A stretch of DNA of 14,346 nt. Source: an uncultured Anaerolineae bacterium (GTDB lineage Bacteria > Chloroflexota > Anaerolineae > Anaerolineales > UBA4823). Location: NCBI GenBank assembly GCA_937129505.1, contig CAKZNJ010000266.1, positions 1 to 14,346 of the forward strand, read 5' to 3'. Within the stretch, counting starts at the first letter, position 1. The number at the start of each line of letters is the position of its first letter. Under the pieces are notes generated by a model that did not search any database, was not told the DNA's origin, and saw nothing but the letters and a program-made list of their open reading frames with translations. Below are positions 1 to 7,309 of the stretch, piece by piece. The position numbers and the translations under genes are program-made.

Positions 1-172
1 ACAAGGGAGGCTGCCCGCCATGTCGGTCGACACATCGCACAAGTTCGTCACGCTCGTCCGGCTGGGGTATGCCGCGCGCGGCCTCACTTACATCCTGCTC
101 GGCTATCTCGCGCTGAACACCGCGGGCCAGGCTCGCGAAGGCGCGACGGGCGTCTACGATTATCTGCGCGAT
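1..172 (+). other. Foreign-looking GC-rich segment encoding a DUF1206-like N-terminus
   Basis: Hand counting gives about 65% GC for 20-169 and about 49% for the next 150 bases. Codons here are rich in C/G third positions, unlike everything downstream. The encoded first ~51 residues (GYAARGLTYILLGY, then GATGVYDYLRD) resemble the first transmembrane hairpin of DUF1206 membrane proteins, common in alphaproteobacteria such as sphingomonads and in actinobacteria. They do not resemble FlhB. A good ribosome binding site (GGGAGG at 5-10) precedes the ATG at 20. The switch to FlhB sequence falls around 165-185, near a GATC at 170-173. An assembly or library chimera is the simplest reading; a real insertion or fusion cannot be excluded from one sequence. 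Confidence 0.7.
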
Positions 173-757
173 CAAATCTCTGCTCTTCTTCATCTGGCGG
201 ATCTAGATTTCACCAGCGCGATTGCCGTTTGGAGTGATATTGCCATCACGCTCGCCATCCGAGTTGGTGCAGCTTTCCTTATTCTTGCATTTGCCGATTA
301 CGCCTATCAACGCTGGTCTTACCGACGCTCTTTAATGATGTCGAAGGAAGAAGTCAAGGAGGAGATGAAACGCAGTGAAGGCGATCCGATGATCAAGAAC
401 CGCATCCGCGGACAGATGAGGAGAATGTTACGCGCGATCATGATGGCAAACGTGCCCAAAGCCGATGTTGTCATCACCAACCCCACCCACCTTGCTGTAG
501 CCATTCGTTATGACCCTGAAACGATGAATGCACCGGTAGTGGTCGCCAAGGGGGCTTATTTGATCGCCCAGAGGATTGTCCAAATTGCGATTGCCAACCA
601 TATTCCCGTGGTGCAGAATATTCCCCTGGCGCGCGCCCTCTATAAAACGGTTGAGATTGACCAAGAAATTCCTCCAGAACTGTACGTTGCAATGGCTGAA
701 GTTCTTGCCCATGTCTATGCTTTACGCCAAAAGGTGCCTGCCGCCGTAGCACCCTAA
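20..757 (+). CDS. flhB: FlhB C-terminal half (last TM helix plus cytoplasmic autocleaving domain) behind a non-FlhB N-terminus
   Basis: FlhB is the flagellar export-gate protein whose cytoplasmic domain switches export from rod/hook to filament substrates after self-cleavage between Asn and Pro of NPTH. From about residue 55 this ORF is clear FlhB: the last TM helix (about 74-97), the conserved linker MSKEEVKEEMKRSEGDP (107-123), the NPTH site at 154-157, and the C-terminal region ending in IPPELYVAMAEVLAHVYAL. FlhB is normally about 350-360 residues; here TM helices 1-3 are missing and replaced by ~51 residues of DUF1206-like sequence. The ATG at 20 is therefore probably not the native start; the true gene would extend left in an uncontaminated assembly. 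It lies 19 bases upstream of flhA, as in many flagellar operons. The identity of the C-terminal part is secure; the N-terminal join is suspect. Confidence 0.85.
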   Translation: MSVDTSHKFVTLVRLGYAARGLTYILLGYLALNTAGQAREGATGVYDYLRDQISALLHLADLDFTSAIAVWSDIAITLAIRVGAAFLILAFADYAYQRWSYRRSLMMSKEEVKEEMKRSEGDPMIKNRIRGQMRRMLRAIMMANVPKADVVITNPTHLAVAIRYDPETMNAPVVVAKGAYLIAQRIVQIAIANHIPVVQNIPLARALYKTVEIDQEIPPELYVAMAEVLAHVYALRQKVPAAVAP

Positions 758-776
758 GAAGAGGTGAAAGGAGACC

Positions 777-2849
777 ATGACCGTAACGACGAACTCACTT
801 CCTAATAGCCAATGGCTAAACCTCCTGCGCTCGAAGGACATTGTCCTGGCTCTGGCAGTTATTCTGATTATTGGGCTGATGCTTGTCCCCCTGCCTCCTC
901 TTGCCATGGACTTTCTGATTGTGTTCAACCTCGCCATTTCAATTGGGGTGATGCTGCTTTCGATGTATATTGCCCGTCCGATGGACTTTTCAGTTTTTCC
1001 CTCGGTCTTATTATTAGTCACTTTATTCCGCTTAGGGCTGAACATTGCTGCCAGCCGTTTGATCCTTATTCAAGGAGAAGCTGGCAAGGTCATTAGCACT
1101 TTCGGGTCATTGATTTTGGGTGGTAACTATGTAGTCGGTGTGGTTGTCTTCCTCATGCTGATGATCATCCAATTTGTGGTGATCACCAACGGCGCAGGTA
1201 GAGTAGCCGAGGTGGCTGCCCGCTTCACCCTCGATGCCATGCCCGGCAAGCAACTTTCTATCGATGCAGAGCTAAATGCTGGCTTAATCGACGAAAGCCA
1301 AGCTCGAGCTCGGCGCCGCGAAATCGAAATCGAAGCTGATTTTTATGGAGCGATGGACGGTGCCAGTAAATTTGTGCGCGGTGATGCCATCGCCGCTGTT
1401 ATTGTCATGATTGTTAACATCATCGGCGGTTTCGTGATCGGCATTGTTCAACGCCAGCTTACGTTCTTAGATTCTTTACAAACCTATACACTGCTGACCG
1501 TTGGCGCAGGGCTGGCGGTGCAAATCCCCGCTCTAATCGTCTCCTCGGCATCCGGCTTGATTGTCACCCGCACCACCAGCGATCTGTCCCTAGGCTCGGA
1601 TATGATCGGGCAGCTCTCCAACTTTAGCGCCTTAGGGATTGGCACGCTGATCATAGCCATCATCGGTCTCATCCCCGGCTTGCCAAAACTGCCCTTCATT
1701 CTGGTTGCAGCGGGCTTTGGCGCTGCTGCCTATGCGGTTTGGAACTTCCAACAGAAGCAAGTCGAGCAACCGCCTGAGGAAGTGATCGCCGCAGAACCCG
1801 AAACACCCCAAGACATGATGGAAATGGTCGTTGCCGATCCGTTGGAAATCGAGATCGGTTACGGGCTTATTCCGCTTATTGATGACAGTCAACCCGACAA
1901 TCTCCTGCGGCGTATCACTGGCATCCGGCGCCAGTTAATGAACGAACTAGGCTTTGTTTTACCCATCGTGCGAGTGCGAGATAACCTACGCCTTTCTCCT
2001 CAGGAATACCGCATCAAGATCCGCCGCGAAGAGGTTGTGCGCGGAGAATTAATGATTGACCGTTATCTTGCTATCCCTGGCAGCGAGACCGAAGAGAAAA
2101 TCCACGGCATTCCAACAACCGAGCCAGCATTTGGTTTACCCGCCATCTGGATCGGCGATGCGGAAAAAGGTCGCGCGGAGTTGCTCGGTTACACGGTTGT
2201 CACCCCGCTATCTGTCCTGAGCACGCACCTAACAGAAGTCGTTCGCAACCATGCCGCCGATTTGCTCAACCGCCAAATGGTGCAAGAGATGATCGACCAA
2301 CTGAGAACGCGAACTCCAGCCATGGTCGAAGGGGTGATACCCGAACAAATCACTTTAGGGGAATTACAGGCGGTCTTACGGAATTTACTCAAAGAACGCA
2401 TCCCCATCCGCGACTTGGGTGGCATCCTCGAAGTAATCGCCGACAACGCCTCGGTCACCCGCAACCCCTTCATCCTTGCGGAAGCAGTACGTCAATCCAT
2501 GTCTCGGACTATCACCAACCTCTATAGAGAGGAGGATGGTTATCTTCATGTATTCACCTTGTCGCCTCAATTAGAAAACTTGTTGAGAGAGAATCTGACT
2601 TCCACCGAAAGCGGTATTGGCTTTGCAATTGACGCTCAAACCGCCCAGCAGATTCTGCTGCGGACGGGCGAGCAAATGGAAAAACTAGCTCAGCTTGGAC
2701 ATTATCCCATCTTGCTCTGCCCGCGAGAGATTCGCCTCGCATTTCGCAAATTGATCGAACAATCGCTACCCAATTTGGTTGTGCTGGCTTTTTCCGAAGT
2801 CAGCCCCGGCACAAAAGTTAAGTCGCATGGAATGGTCATGGAAGTCTAA
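777..2849 (+). CDS. flhA: Flagellar export gate protein FlhA
   Basis: FlhA forms the nonameric ring of the flagellar type III export gate, with a membrane channel domain and a large cytoplasmic domain that docks chaperone-substrate complexes. The 690-residue length is typical. The N-terminal ~320 residues hold a series of hydrophobic helices and the FHIPEP family hallmarks: FRLGLNIAASRLIL (84-97), RFTLDAMPGKQ (149-159) followed by a conserved acidic IDAEL, and GAMDGASKFVRGDAIA (191-206). After a Glu/Pro-rich linker around 327-345 comes the soluble domain with conserved RREEVVRGEL and a C-terminal part ending VKSHGMV. The start at 777 has an AAAGGAG ribosome binding site. The gene sits between flhB and flhF, three bases from flhF, so translation is probably coupled. 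No abnormality was seen. Confidence 0.97.
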   Translation: MTVTTNSLPNSQWLNLLRSKDIVLALAVILIIGLMLVPLPPLAMDFLIVFNLAISIGVMLLSMYIARPMDFSVFPSVLLLVTLFRLGLNIAASRLILIQGEAGKVISTFGSLILGGNYVVGVVVFLMLMIIQFVVITNGAGRVAEVAARFTLDAMPGKQLSIDAELNAGLIDESQARARRREIEIEADFYGAMDGASKFVRGDAIAAVIVMIVNIIGGFVIGIVQRQLTFLDSLQTYTLLTVGAGLAVQIPALIVSSASGLIVTRTTSDLSLGSDMIGQLSNFSALGIGTLIIAIIGLIPGLPKLPFILVAAGFGAAAYAVWNFQQKQVEQPPEEVIAAEPETPQDMMEMVVADPLEIEIGYGLIPLIDDSQPDNLLRRITGIRRQLMNELGFVLPIVRVRDNLRLSPQEYRIKIRREEVVRGELMIDRYLAIPGSETEEKIHGIPTTEPAFGLPAIWIGDAEKGRAELLGYTVVTPLSVLSTHLTEVVRNHAADLLNRQMVQEMIDQLRTRTPAMVEGVIPEQITLGELQAVLRNLLKERIPIRDLGGILEVIADNASVTRNPFILAEAVRQSMSRTITNLYREEDGYLHVFTLSPQLENLLRENLTSTESGIGFAIDAQTAQQILLRTGEQMEKLAQLGHYPILLCPREIRLAFRKLIEQSLPNLVVLAFSEVSPGTKVKSHGMVMEV

Positions 2850-2852
2850 GGT

Positions 2853-4070
2853 ATGGAACCGAAAACTTTTACAGCCCCTACAACCCAAGAAGCCCTCGAG
2901 CTAGTTCAAAACGAACTAGGACCGGAGGCAGTCATCCTTTCAGTCCGCCAGGTGCCCAGTGGTCAGGCTTGGGAGGTCTGGAAACAGCCCTATGTAGAAG
3001 TTCTTGCGATCCCGGCCAGCCCAAAACCCATCTCTTCAAAAGCGCCGACGAAGCGAGCGGATCCTTCAACTCAGCAAGCCCAAAAGAGTGCGCTCCATCT
3101 TGCTCTAAATAATCTGCTTAGCCAAAAACAAACCCAGAACAGCCCTGCGGAGATTGACCCGCGCACCTATCTCGCTCAACTGGCTGAGAAATTAGCCCGT
3201 CAACAAGTGGAGCAAACTCCTCCCCCTTCGCCCGCCCCTGCGCCTGCAAAGCAAAAAGCAGAGGTCTCCATTCCTCCCGCCTTGATCCAAGCCCGCCAAG
3301 CGTTGACAGAGCAAGGTTTAGACTCTGAAATGATCAGGGATTTACTGCGTCGTGCCTCTGAAAGCCTAAACCCAAAGGTGTTCTACGACGAGAGTCGCCT
3401 GCGCCAAGCCCTCGGCAAACAACTCGAAACCTATTTACGCATTCTGCGCATCGAGCGTTGGCAAGCCGGCAAGGCGCGCACAGCTCGTGTTCTCTTTGTT
3501 ATCGGGCAAAGCGGCGCAGGAAAAACGAGCTTTTGCGCCAAATTAACCGCTCACCTCCAACAATCCGAAGGGCGGCATGTTGCGTGGGTGTGTGCAGACA
3601 CCATCCGCACCGGCGCAATTGCTCAGACCCGCGCCTATGCAGAAGTTTTAGGTATCGAACCTCATTTTGCCTATACGGCAAGCGATCTACACCAAATTCT
3701 GTCTGAGCTGGAAAAGGCAGACTTGATTCTGGTGGATACCCCTGCCAGAAACCCGTACAATTCTCAGGAAATTATTGAATTAGGCGAGCTTCTAACCGTC
3801 GCCCCTCAAAAGGTCACCTTTTTAGTCTTGCCAGCTTCAGCGAAGGAGGCTGATCTTCAGCAAGCTGTAGCAGCGTTCAGCCCCTTGGGGATCAATGCCT
3901 TTGTCTTTAGCAAGCTAGATGAAACCCGTCAGTATGGCAGCCTTTTCAATATCGTTTGGAAAAGCAAGATCCCGATTGCCTATCTGTGTGATGGCAACCA
4001 AATCCTAGATCACCTGCACCCTGCTGAGGCAAGTTATTTATCCAATCTCATCTTGAGTAAGAGTTCATAA
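2853..4070 (+). CDS. flhF: Flagellar SRP-type GTPase FlhF, with a non-canonical G3 motif
   Basis: FlhF is an SRP54/FtsY-family GTPase that sets flagellar position and number and recruits early basal-body parts. Residues 1-55 match the FlhF B domain (TTQEALELVQNELGPEAVIL). A low-complexity Pro/Ala/Gln/Lys linker follows (about 55-140), then the N and G domains. Nucleotide motifs seen: G1 GQSGAGKTS (218-226), the DTIRTGA segment (249-255), G3 region DTPAR (295-299) and G4 SKLDE (353-357). Most FlhF/SRP GTPases carry DTAGR or similar at G3, so Ala298 stands where the conserved glycine is expected. Length 405 is within the family range. It starts three bases after flhA. No flhG (MinD-like partner ATPase) follows; an unrelated small membrane protein occupies that place. 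Confidence 0.93.
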   Translation: MEPKTFTAPTTQEALELVQNELGPEAVILSVRQVPSGQAWEVWKQPYVEVLAIPASPKPISSKAPTKRADPSTQQAQKSALHLALNNLLSQKQTQNSPAEIDPRTYLAQLAEKLARQQVEQTPPPSPAPAPAKQKAEVSIPPALIQARQALTEQGLDSEMIRDLLRRASESLNPKVFYDESRLRQALGKQLETYLRILRIERWQAGKARTARVLFVIGQSGAGKTSFCAKLTAHLQQSEGRHVAWVCADTIRTGAIAQTRAYAEVLGIEPHFAYTASDLHQILSELEKADLILVDTPARNPYNSQEIIELGELLTVAPQKVTFLVLPASAKEADLQQAVAAFSPLGINAFVFSKLDETRQYGSLFNIVWKSKIPIAYLCDGNQILDHLHPAEASYLSNLILSKSS

Positions 4071-4072
4071 AG

Positions 4073-4438
4073 ATGGCAAAAAACGAAGCAAAATCGAAGT
4101 CCAACAAAAAAGCTGAACAACCTAAGGGCTCTTCAACTTCACCGTCAACCAAAAAGAAGAACCCGCCGTTGCCTTATCTCTTGGATTTTTCATTTTCCTT
4201 GGCTGGTCTAATCATCCTCTTGGTTGGGGTGGTGACTTATGTCCTCTCTTTGCTGAATGGTGTGTCGGTTGTTATGGCGGCTTTGCGAGGCTGTGTTGCT
4301 GTTTTCGCGCTAGGGGCTGTTTTTTGGTTGCTTAATTACTTTCTCGCCAATCAGGTCATCCAAACTGCCAGCAAGGACTTGAAAACAGTCCGGGCAGAGC
4401 TGGAAAAAGGAGAGAGCACGCGTGAAGTTCACGCCTAA
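4073..4438 (+). CDS. Small two-helix membrane protein of unknown function in the flhG position
   Basis: I do not recognise a family. The 121-residue protein has a Lys/Ser/Thr-rich, probably disordered basic N-terminus (1-33, with a KKK run at 27-29), two hydrophobic segments that look like transmembrane helices (about 38-61 and 65-92) separated by a short loop, and a charged C-terminal tail (about 93-121) that could be helical. The positive-inside rule would put both ends in the cytoplasm. It begins two bases after the flhF stop and ends 12 bases before fliA, so it is embedded in the operon and likely co-translated with flhF. The ribosome binding site is weak (only AAGAG some 10-15 bases upstream). 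In many flagellar operons flhG lies here. A role in flagellar placement or membrane anchoring of a neighbour is guesswork from position. Confidence 0.8.
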   Translation: MAKNEAKSKSNKKAEQPKGSSTSPSTKKKNPPLPYLLDFSFSLAGLIILLVGVVTYVLSLLNGVSVVMAALRGCVAVFALGAVFWLLNYFLANQVIQTASKDLKTVRAELEKGESTREVHA

Positions 4439-4450
4439 ATAAGCTAGCCT

Positions 4451-5305
4451 ATGGACACGCGCAAAGACGACGCTGAATTGATCAATCATTTCCTTAAAAC
4501 CCGCGATCCGCAAACGCGCGAGGAGATTATCTTGCGTTATATCCCCTTGGTACATTTTGTGTTAGGAAGGCTAGGCATTTCCCAAGCCATTGGGGCCGAT
4601 TACGAAGATGCAGCTAGCCAAGGCATTCTCGGGCTGATTGAAGCGGTTGATCGATATGACGCTTCGCACGGCACGCAATTCAGCACCTACGCAATTCTGC
4701 GCATTCGCGGTAAGGTGATCGATCAGCTTCGCTCTCACGATTGGCTATCCCGAGGGGCGCGCCAACGCGCCCGCCAATTGCAAGGAGCCATTGATAGCTT
4801 TTGGGAAAAACATCAACGCTCTCCAACTGATGAAGAACTAGCTGCCACCTTACAATGGGACGAGGAAGGACTGCGCCGCGCATTTATGGATAGCAGTCAT
4901 ATCTTGCTCTCCTTGGATACGATTGTCACCTCGGAAGGAGAGGAAACCATCTCATTTCATGAAATTGTGGCAGACGAAGAACAAGAAAACCCTGACGCAT
5001 TGGTTGAAAATGAGGAATTAAAGCAAATCCTTATGCAGATTATTCATTCCCTGCCTGAGCGCGAGCAGCTTGTTCTTTCATTGTACTACTACGAACATTT
5101 GACATTCAAAGAAATCGGAATGGTGCTAGATGTGTCTGAATCGCGTGTTTGTCAACTACACGCCAAAGCGATCCTTTCTCTGCGCTCAAAACTGAAAAGA
5201 GCAATTTTAAAAGCAGATCATCTTCTCCAACAGGAACATCCCATACGACCTACCTCGATTAACCGATCGACAGCTAAAACAGATGCGGGAGGGTTAACGC
5301 GATGA
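4451..5305 (+). CDS. fliA: Flagellar sigma factor sigma-28 (FliA/SigD/WhiG family)
   Basis: This directs RNA polymerase to late flagellar promoters and is held inactive by FlgM until the hook is complete. Region 2 spans about 27-98, with the core-binding segment (DYEDAASQGILGLIEAVDRYD, 50-70) and the DNA-melting segment FSTYAILRIRGKVIDQLRS (77-95). Region 3 (about 105-175) contains RSPTDEELA. Region 4 (about 195-250) ends in a helix-turn-helix, LTFKEIGMVLDVSESRVCQL (217-236). At 284 residues it is longer than usual (about 240-260) through a Ser/Thr/Lys-containing tail after residue 250. The ATG at 4451 is the first start after an in-frame TAG at 4445-4447, but no clear Shine-Dalgarno precedes it, so translation may depend on coupling with the upstream gene. 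Its presumed target promoter lies at 7283-7309. Confidence 0.95.
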   Translation: MDTRKDDAELINHFLKTRDPQTREEIILRYIPLVHFVLGRLGISQAIGADYEDAASQGILGLIEAVDRYDASHGTQFSTYAILRIRGKVIDQLRSHDWLSRGARQRARQLQGAIDSFWEKHQRSPTDEELAATLQWDEEGLRRAFMDSSHILLSLDTIVTSEGEETISFHEIVADEEQENPDALVENEELKQILMQIIHSLPEREQLVLSLYYYEHLTFKEIGMVLDVSESRVCQLHAKAILSLRSKLKRAILKADHLLQQEHPIRPTSINRSTAKTDAGGLTR

Positions 5306-5772
5306 ATAACGTTTCCTCTGTTTTATTGAGCGATACCCTAAAACTAATCCAACTTGCCCGCGAAACAGCGCGCATTCAAGGACAACCTGAGCAAGCGGAA
5401 AAGCTCAAACCAGTCGTTGATCAACTCAAAACCCTTGCCGAAGGTTCAAACCGAACCAACGCAATGACGAACACTACAAAGACACCGCCGCCGAGCGCGC
5501 CGGCTAGCGGTAGCATTCTTGCGCAAGACGACTTCAAAACCTTGCTCGCCGCAGTTCAAAAGCATCAGAATCAACCGCCGCAGAGCGTCTCCCCTGCTGC
5601 CTTACGCCCCACAAGTAGTTTAGAGCGCAATCAGATCGTCGTCTCTATGGCAAGTGGAGGGATGAACGCGCTAGAGATTGCCCGTCAAATGGGGATGACC
5701 ATTGACGAGGTGAATCTGGTCATTCGGCTGCATCAAAAATCTACCGAAAGTCGAAAGGAGGTCTCAGAATGA
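5302..5772 (+). CDS. SwrB/DUF6115-like helix-turn-helix protein without a membrane anchor
   Basis: The 156-residue protein has a helical N-terminus (about 8-48), a Pro/Ser/Ala-rich central linker (about 55-105) and a C-terminal helix-turn-helix-like segment (about 107-144; GMNALEIARQMGMTIDEVNLVIRL). That C-terminal element resembles the DUF6115 region of Bacillus SwrB, and the position directly after the sigma-28 gene is that of swrB (ylxL). SwrB promotes maturation of the flagellar basal body and export switch. Unlike SwrB, no N-terminal transmembrane helix is visible. Its ATG overlaps the fliA stop as ATGA (5302-5305) and its own stop overlaps the next start the same way, so all three genes are translationally coupled. 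The assignment rests on position and a short motif and is tentative. Confidence 0.7.
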   Translation: MNNVSSVLLSDTLKLIQLARETARIQGQPEQAEKLKPVVDQLKTLAEGSNRTNAMTNTTKTPPPSAPASGSILAQDDFKTLLAAVQKHQNQPPQSVSPAALRPTSSLERNQIVVSMASGGMNALEIARQMGMTIDEVNLVIRLHQKSTESRKEVSE

Positions 5773-6527
5773 TCAAAGGGCTCTATGCGGCTGCCTCGGC
5801 TATGCTCGCTAATCTCTATCGCCAAGGTTTATTAGCTCATAACATCGCCAATGTGGATACACCCGGCTTCAAGCAAGTTCTAACCAGCTTGGACGAGTTC
5901 AAGGAAACTGCTATGATTTATCCACCTGGTCCTACCGCTGGCTGGGCTAACCTGAGCTGGATTGGCAACTTTGGTCTAGGCGTTCAAACGGCATCCGAGA
6001 TTACCGACTTTCTGCAAGGCGGGCTTCGTCACACCGGCCACGCTTTTGATTTTGCCATTCAAGGAGCGGGTTTTTTCAGGGTGCAGACGCCCGATGGCGA
6101 ACGCTATACCCGCGACGGGCGTTTCTATCGCGATGTTGATGGCAACCTGGTCACGGTAGATGGTTATCAGGTATTAGACGAAGGCGGTCAACCGATCAAT
6201 TTGCCAGAAGGTGAATTATCGATCAGCCCTGCGGGTGTCATTATGGTCAATGGTCAAACCATCGCCCGATTGGGGCTAGCAGCTTTCGAAGACCCCAGCG
6301 TTGAGCTCACGCGCGATGGTTCAAATTATTTCGCAGCCGAAGGCGGACCTACGAGCGATGCGGTGGGCACAGTTGTTCAAGGATACCTCGAAATGTCCAA
6401 TGCCAATCCCGCTCAACTGATGACTCAAATGATTGCTGTGGCTCGGGCGTACGAAGCAGCCCAAAAAATGGTTCAAACACAGGATGAATTGCTCGGCAAA
6501 GCGATCAGCTCGCTGGGCACTTTTTAA
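5769..6527 (+). CDS. flgF: Flagellar basal-body rod protein, FlgF/FlgG family (first copy)
   Basis: FlgF and FlgG build the rod that connects the motor to the hook. The N-terminus (GLYAAASAM, then LLAHNIANVDTPGFKQ) is the flagellar rod/hook signature, and the C-terminus (YLEMSNANPAQLMTQMIAVARAYEAAQKMVQTQDELLGKAI) is the matching coiled-coil partner. The middle has the shared hook/rod core, with AIQGAGFFRVQTPDGERYTRDG at about 97-118. Length 252 is typical of both FlgF and FlgG, and the two are hard to separate by eye. I use flgF because it is the first of a tandem pair, as in flgF-flgG and in Bacillus flhO-flhP. An ideal AAAGGAGG ribosome binding site precedes the ATG, which overlaps the upstream stop by four bases. 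Confidence 0.9.
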   Translation: MIKGLYAAASAMLANLYRQGLLAHNIANVDTPGFKQVLTSLDEFKETAMIYPPGPTAGWANLSWIGNFGLGVQTASEITDFLQGGLRHTGHAFDFAIQGAGFFRVQTPDGERYTRDGRFYRDVDGNLVTVDGYQVLDEGGQPINLPEGELSISPAGVIMVNGQTIARLGLAAFEDPSVELTRDGSNYFAAEGGPTSDAVGTVVQGYLEMSNANPAQLMTQMIAVARAYEAAQKMVQTQDELLGKAISSLGTF

Positions 6528-6545
6528 TAAGGTGAAAGGAGCTTT

Positions 6546-7286
6546 ATGACTCTCTCAATCCATCAAATTCTACATATTAGCCGCAGCGGAATGATGAGCC
6601 GCTTGCTTGACCTGGATGTGGTCAGCCATAATTTGGCAAATATCAATACCCATGGATTTAAGGCGAGCCGCTCTAACTTTCAAGAAATGTTTTACCAACG
6701 CCTCTATAGCGGTGTGCAACTGCGAACCACCCAGCGGTTTATGGACCAAGGGGCATTCAAAATCACTTCGCGGGAACTCGATCTAGCTATCAACGGACAA
6801 GGTTTCTTCGGCGTTACCCTGCCCGACGGCCGCACAGCGTATACCCGCGATGGGGAATTTACTCTGGACTCAGAGCGCCGGGTAGTGAATGGCAACGGAT
6901 TTCCTCTTGTATGGGATGGTTCCATCCCAGAAGATGCACAAGAAATTAATGTCCAACCAGATGGTACAGTGTTGGTGTTGCAAAATGGCGTCTGGAATCA
7001 AGTGGGGACGATTCCCCTAGCCCGCTTTCCTAACCCAAATGGCTTAGAAAGTTATGGAAACAATTTATGGCTCGAAACGGAGGTATCAGGGGCAGCGACC
7101 ATCGGTACTGCCGCGAACGAGGGATTTGGCGAGATCCGCAATCACGTGTTGGAAATGTCCAATGTGAATATCGCCAATGAATTGACGCAGATGATCCTGC
7201 TGCAGCGATCGTTTAGCCTATCTCAACGCACCTTTCAACAGACAGACACGATGCTAGAACAAGCCATCCAAATGCGCAGGATTTAA
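6546..7286 (+). CDS. flgG: Flagellar basal-body rod protein, FlgG/FlgF family (second copy)
   Basis: The second rod-family protein (246 residues) has the N-terminal signature VVSHNLANINTHGFKASR (about 25-42), the core AINGQGFFGVTLPDGRTAYT followed by RDGEF, and the C-terminal VLEMSNVNIANELTQMILLQRS helix. It is distinct enough from the preceding gene to be an old paralogue rather than a recent duplication. It probably forms the distal rod or adjoining proximal segment; which copy is true FlgG would need a tree. An AAAGGAG ribosome binding site lies a few bases before the ATG, and the gene is 18 bases after its partner. Its stop codon (7284-7286) lies inside the -35 element of the sigma-28 promoter for flgM. 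Confidence 0.9.
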   Translation: MTLSIHQILHISRSGMMSRLLDLDVVSHNLANINTHGFKASRSNFQEMFYQRLYSGVQLRTTQRFMDQGAFKITSRELDLAINGQGFFGVTLPDGRTAYTRDGEFTLDSERRVVNGNGFPLVWDGSIPEDAQEINVQPDGTVLVLQNGVWNQVGTIPLARFPNPNGLESYGNNLWLETEVSGAATIGTAANEGFGEIRNHVLEMSNVNIANELTQMILLQRSFSLSQRTFQQTDTMLEQAIQMRRI

Positions 7287-7309
7287 GTTTTGGGATCATT
7301 TGCCGATAA
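7283..7309 (+). promoter_or_regulatory. Sigma-28 (FliA) promoter of flgM-flgN-flgK-flgL-csrA
   Basis: TTAAGTTT at 7283-7290 matches the enterobacterial sigma-28 -35 consensus TAAAGTTT at seven of eight positions. An 11-base spacer follows, then GCCGATAA at 7302-7309, a perfect match to the -10 consensus. The spacing is exactly canonical, and the expected start is about seven bases on, near 7316. The next gene is flgM, a classical class 3 target, and the sigma factor itself is encoded 2 kb upstream. The -35 element overlaps the flgG stop codon. Confidence 0.85.

Noticed and set aside
722..1045. Open frame on the minus strand opposite the start of flhA
   Set aside because: It lies wholly over a well-conserved FlhA coding region, has no recognisable motif and is explained as a shadow frame.
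3458..3706. Plus-strand alternative frame inside flhF
   Set aside because: It overlaps the FlhF GTPase core in another frame; its Arg/Cys-rich composition is typical of a shifted reading of a real gene.
5769..7286. Recent tandem duplication of a rod gene
   Set aside because: The two proteins share only family signatures and differ throughout the middle; this is the ordinary flgF-flgG type pair.
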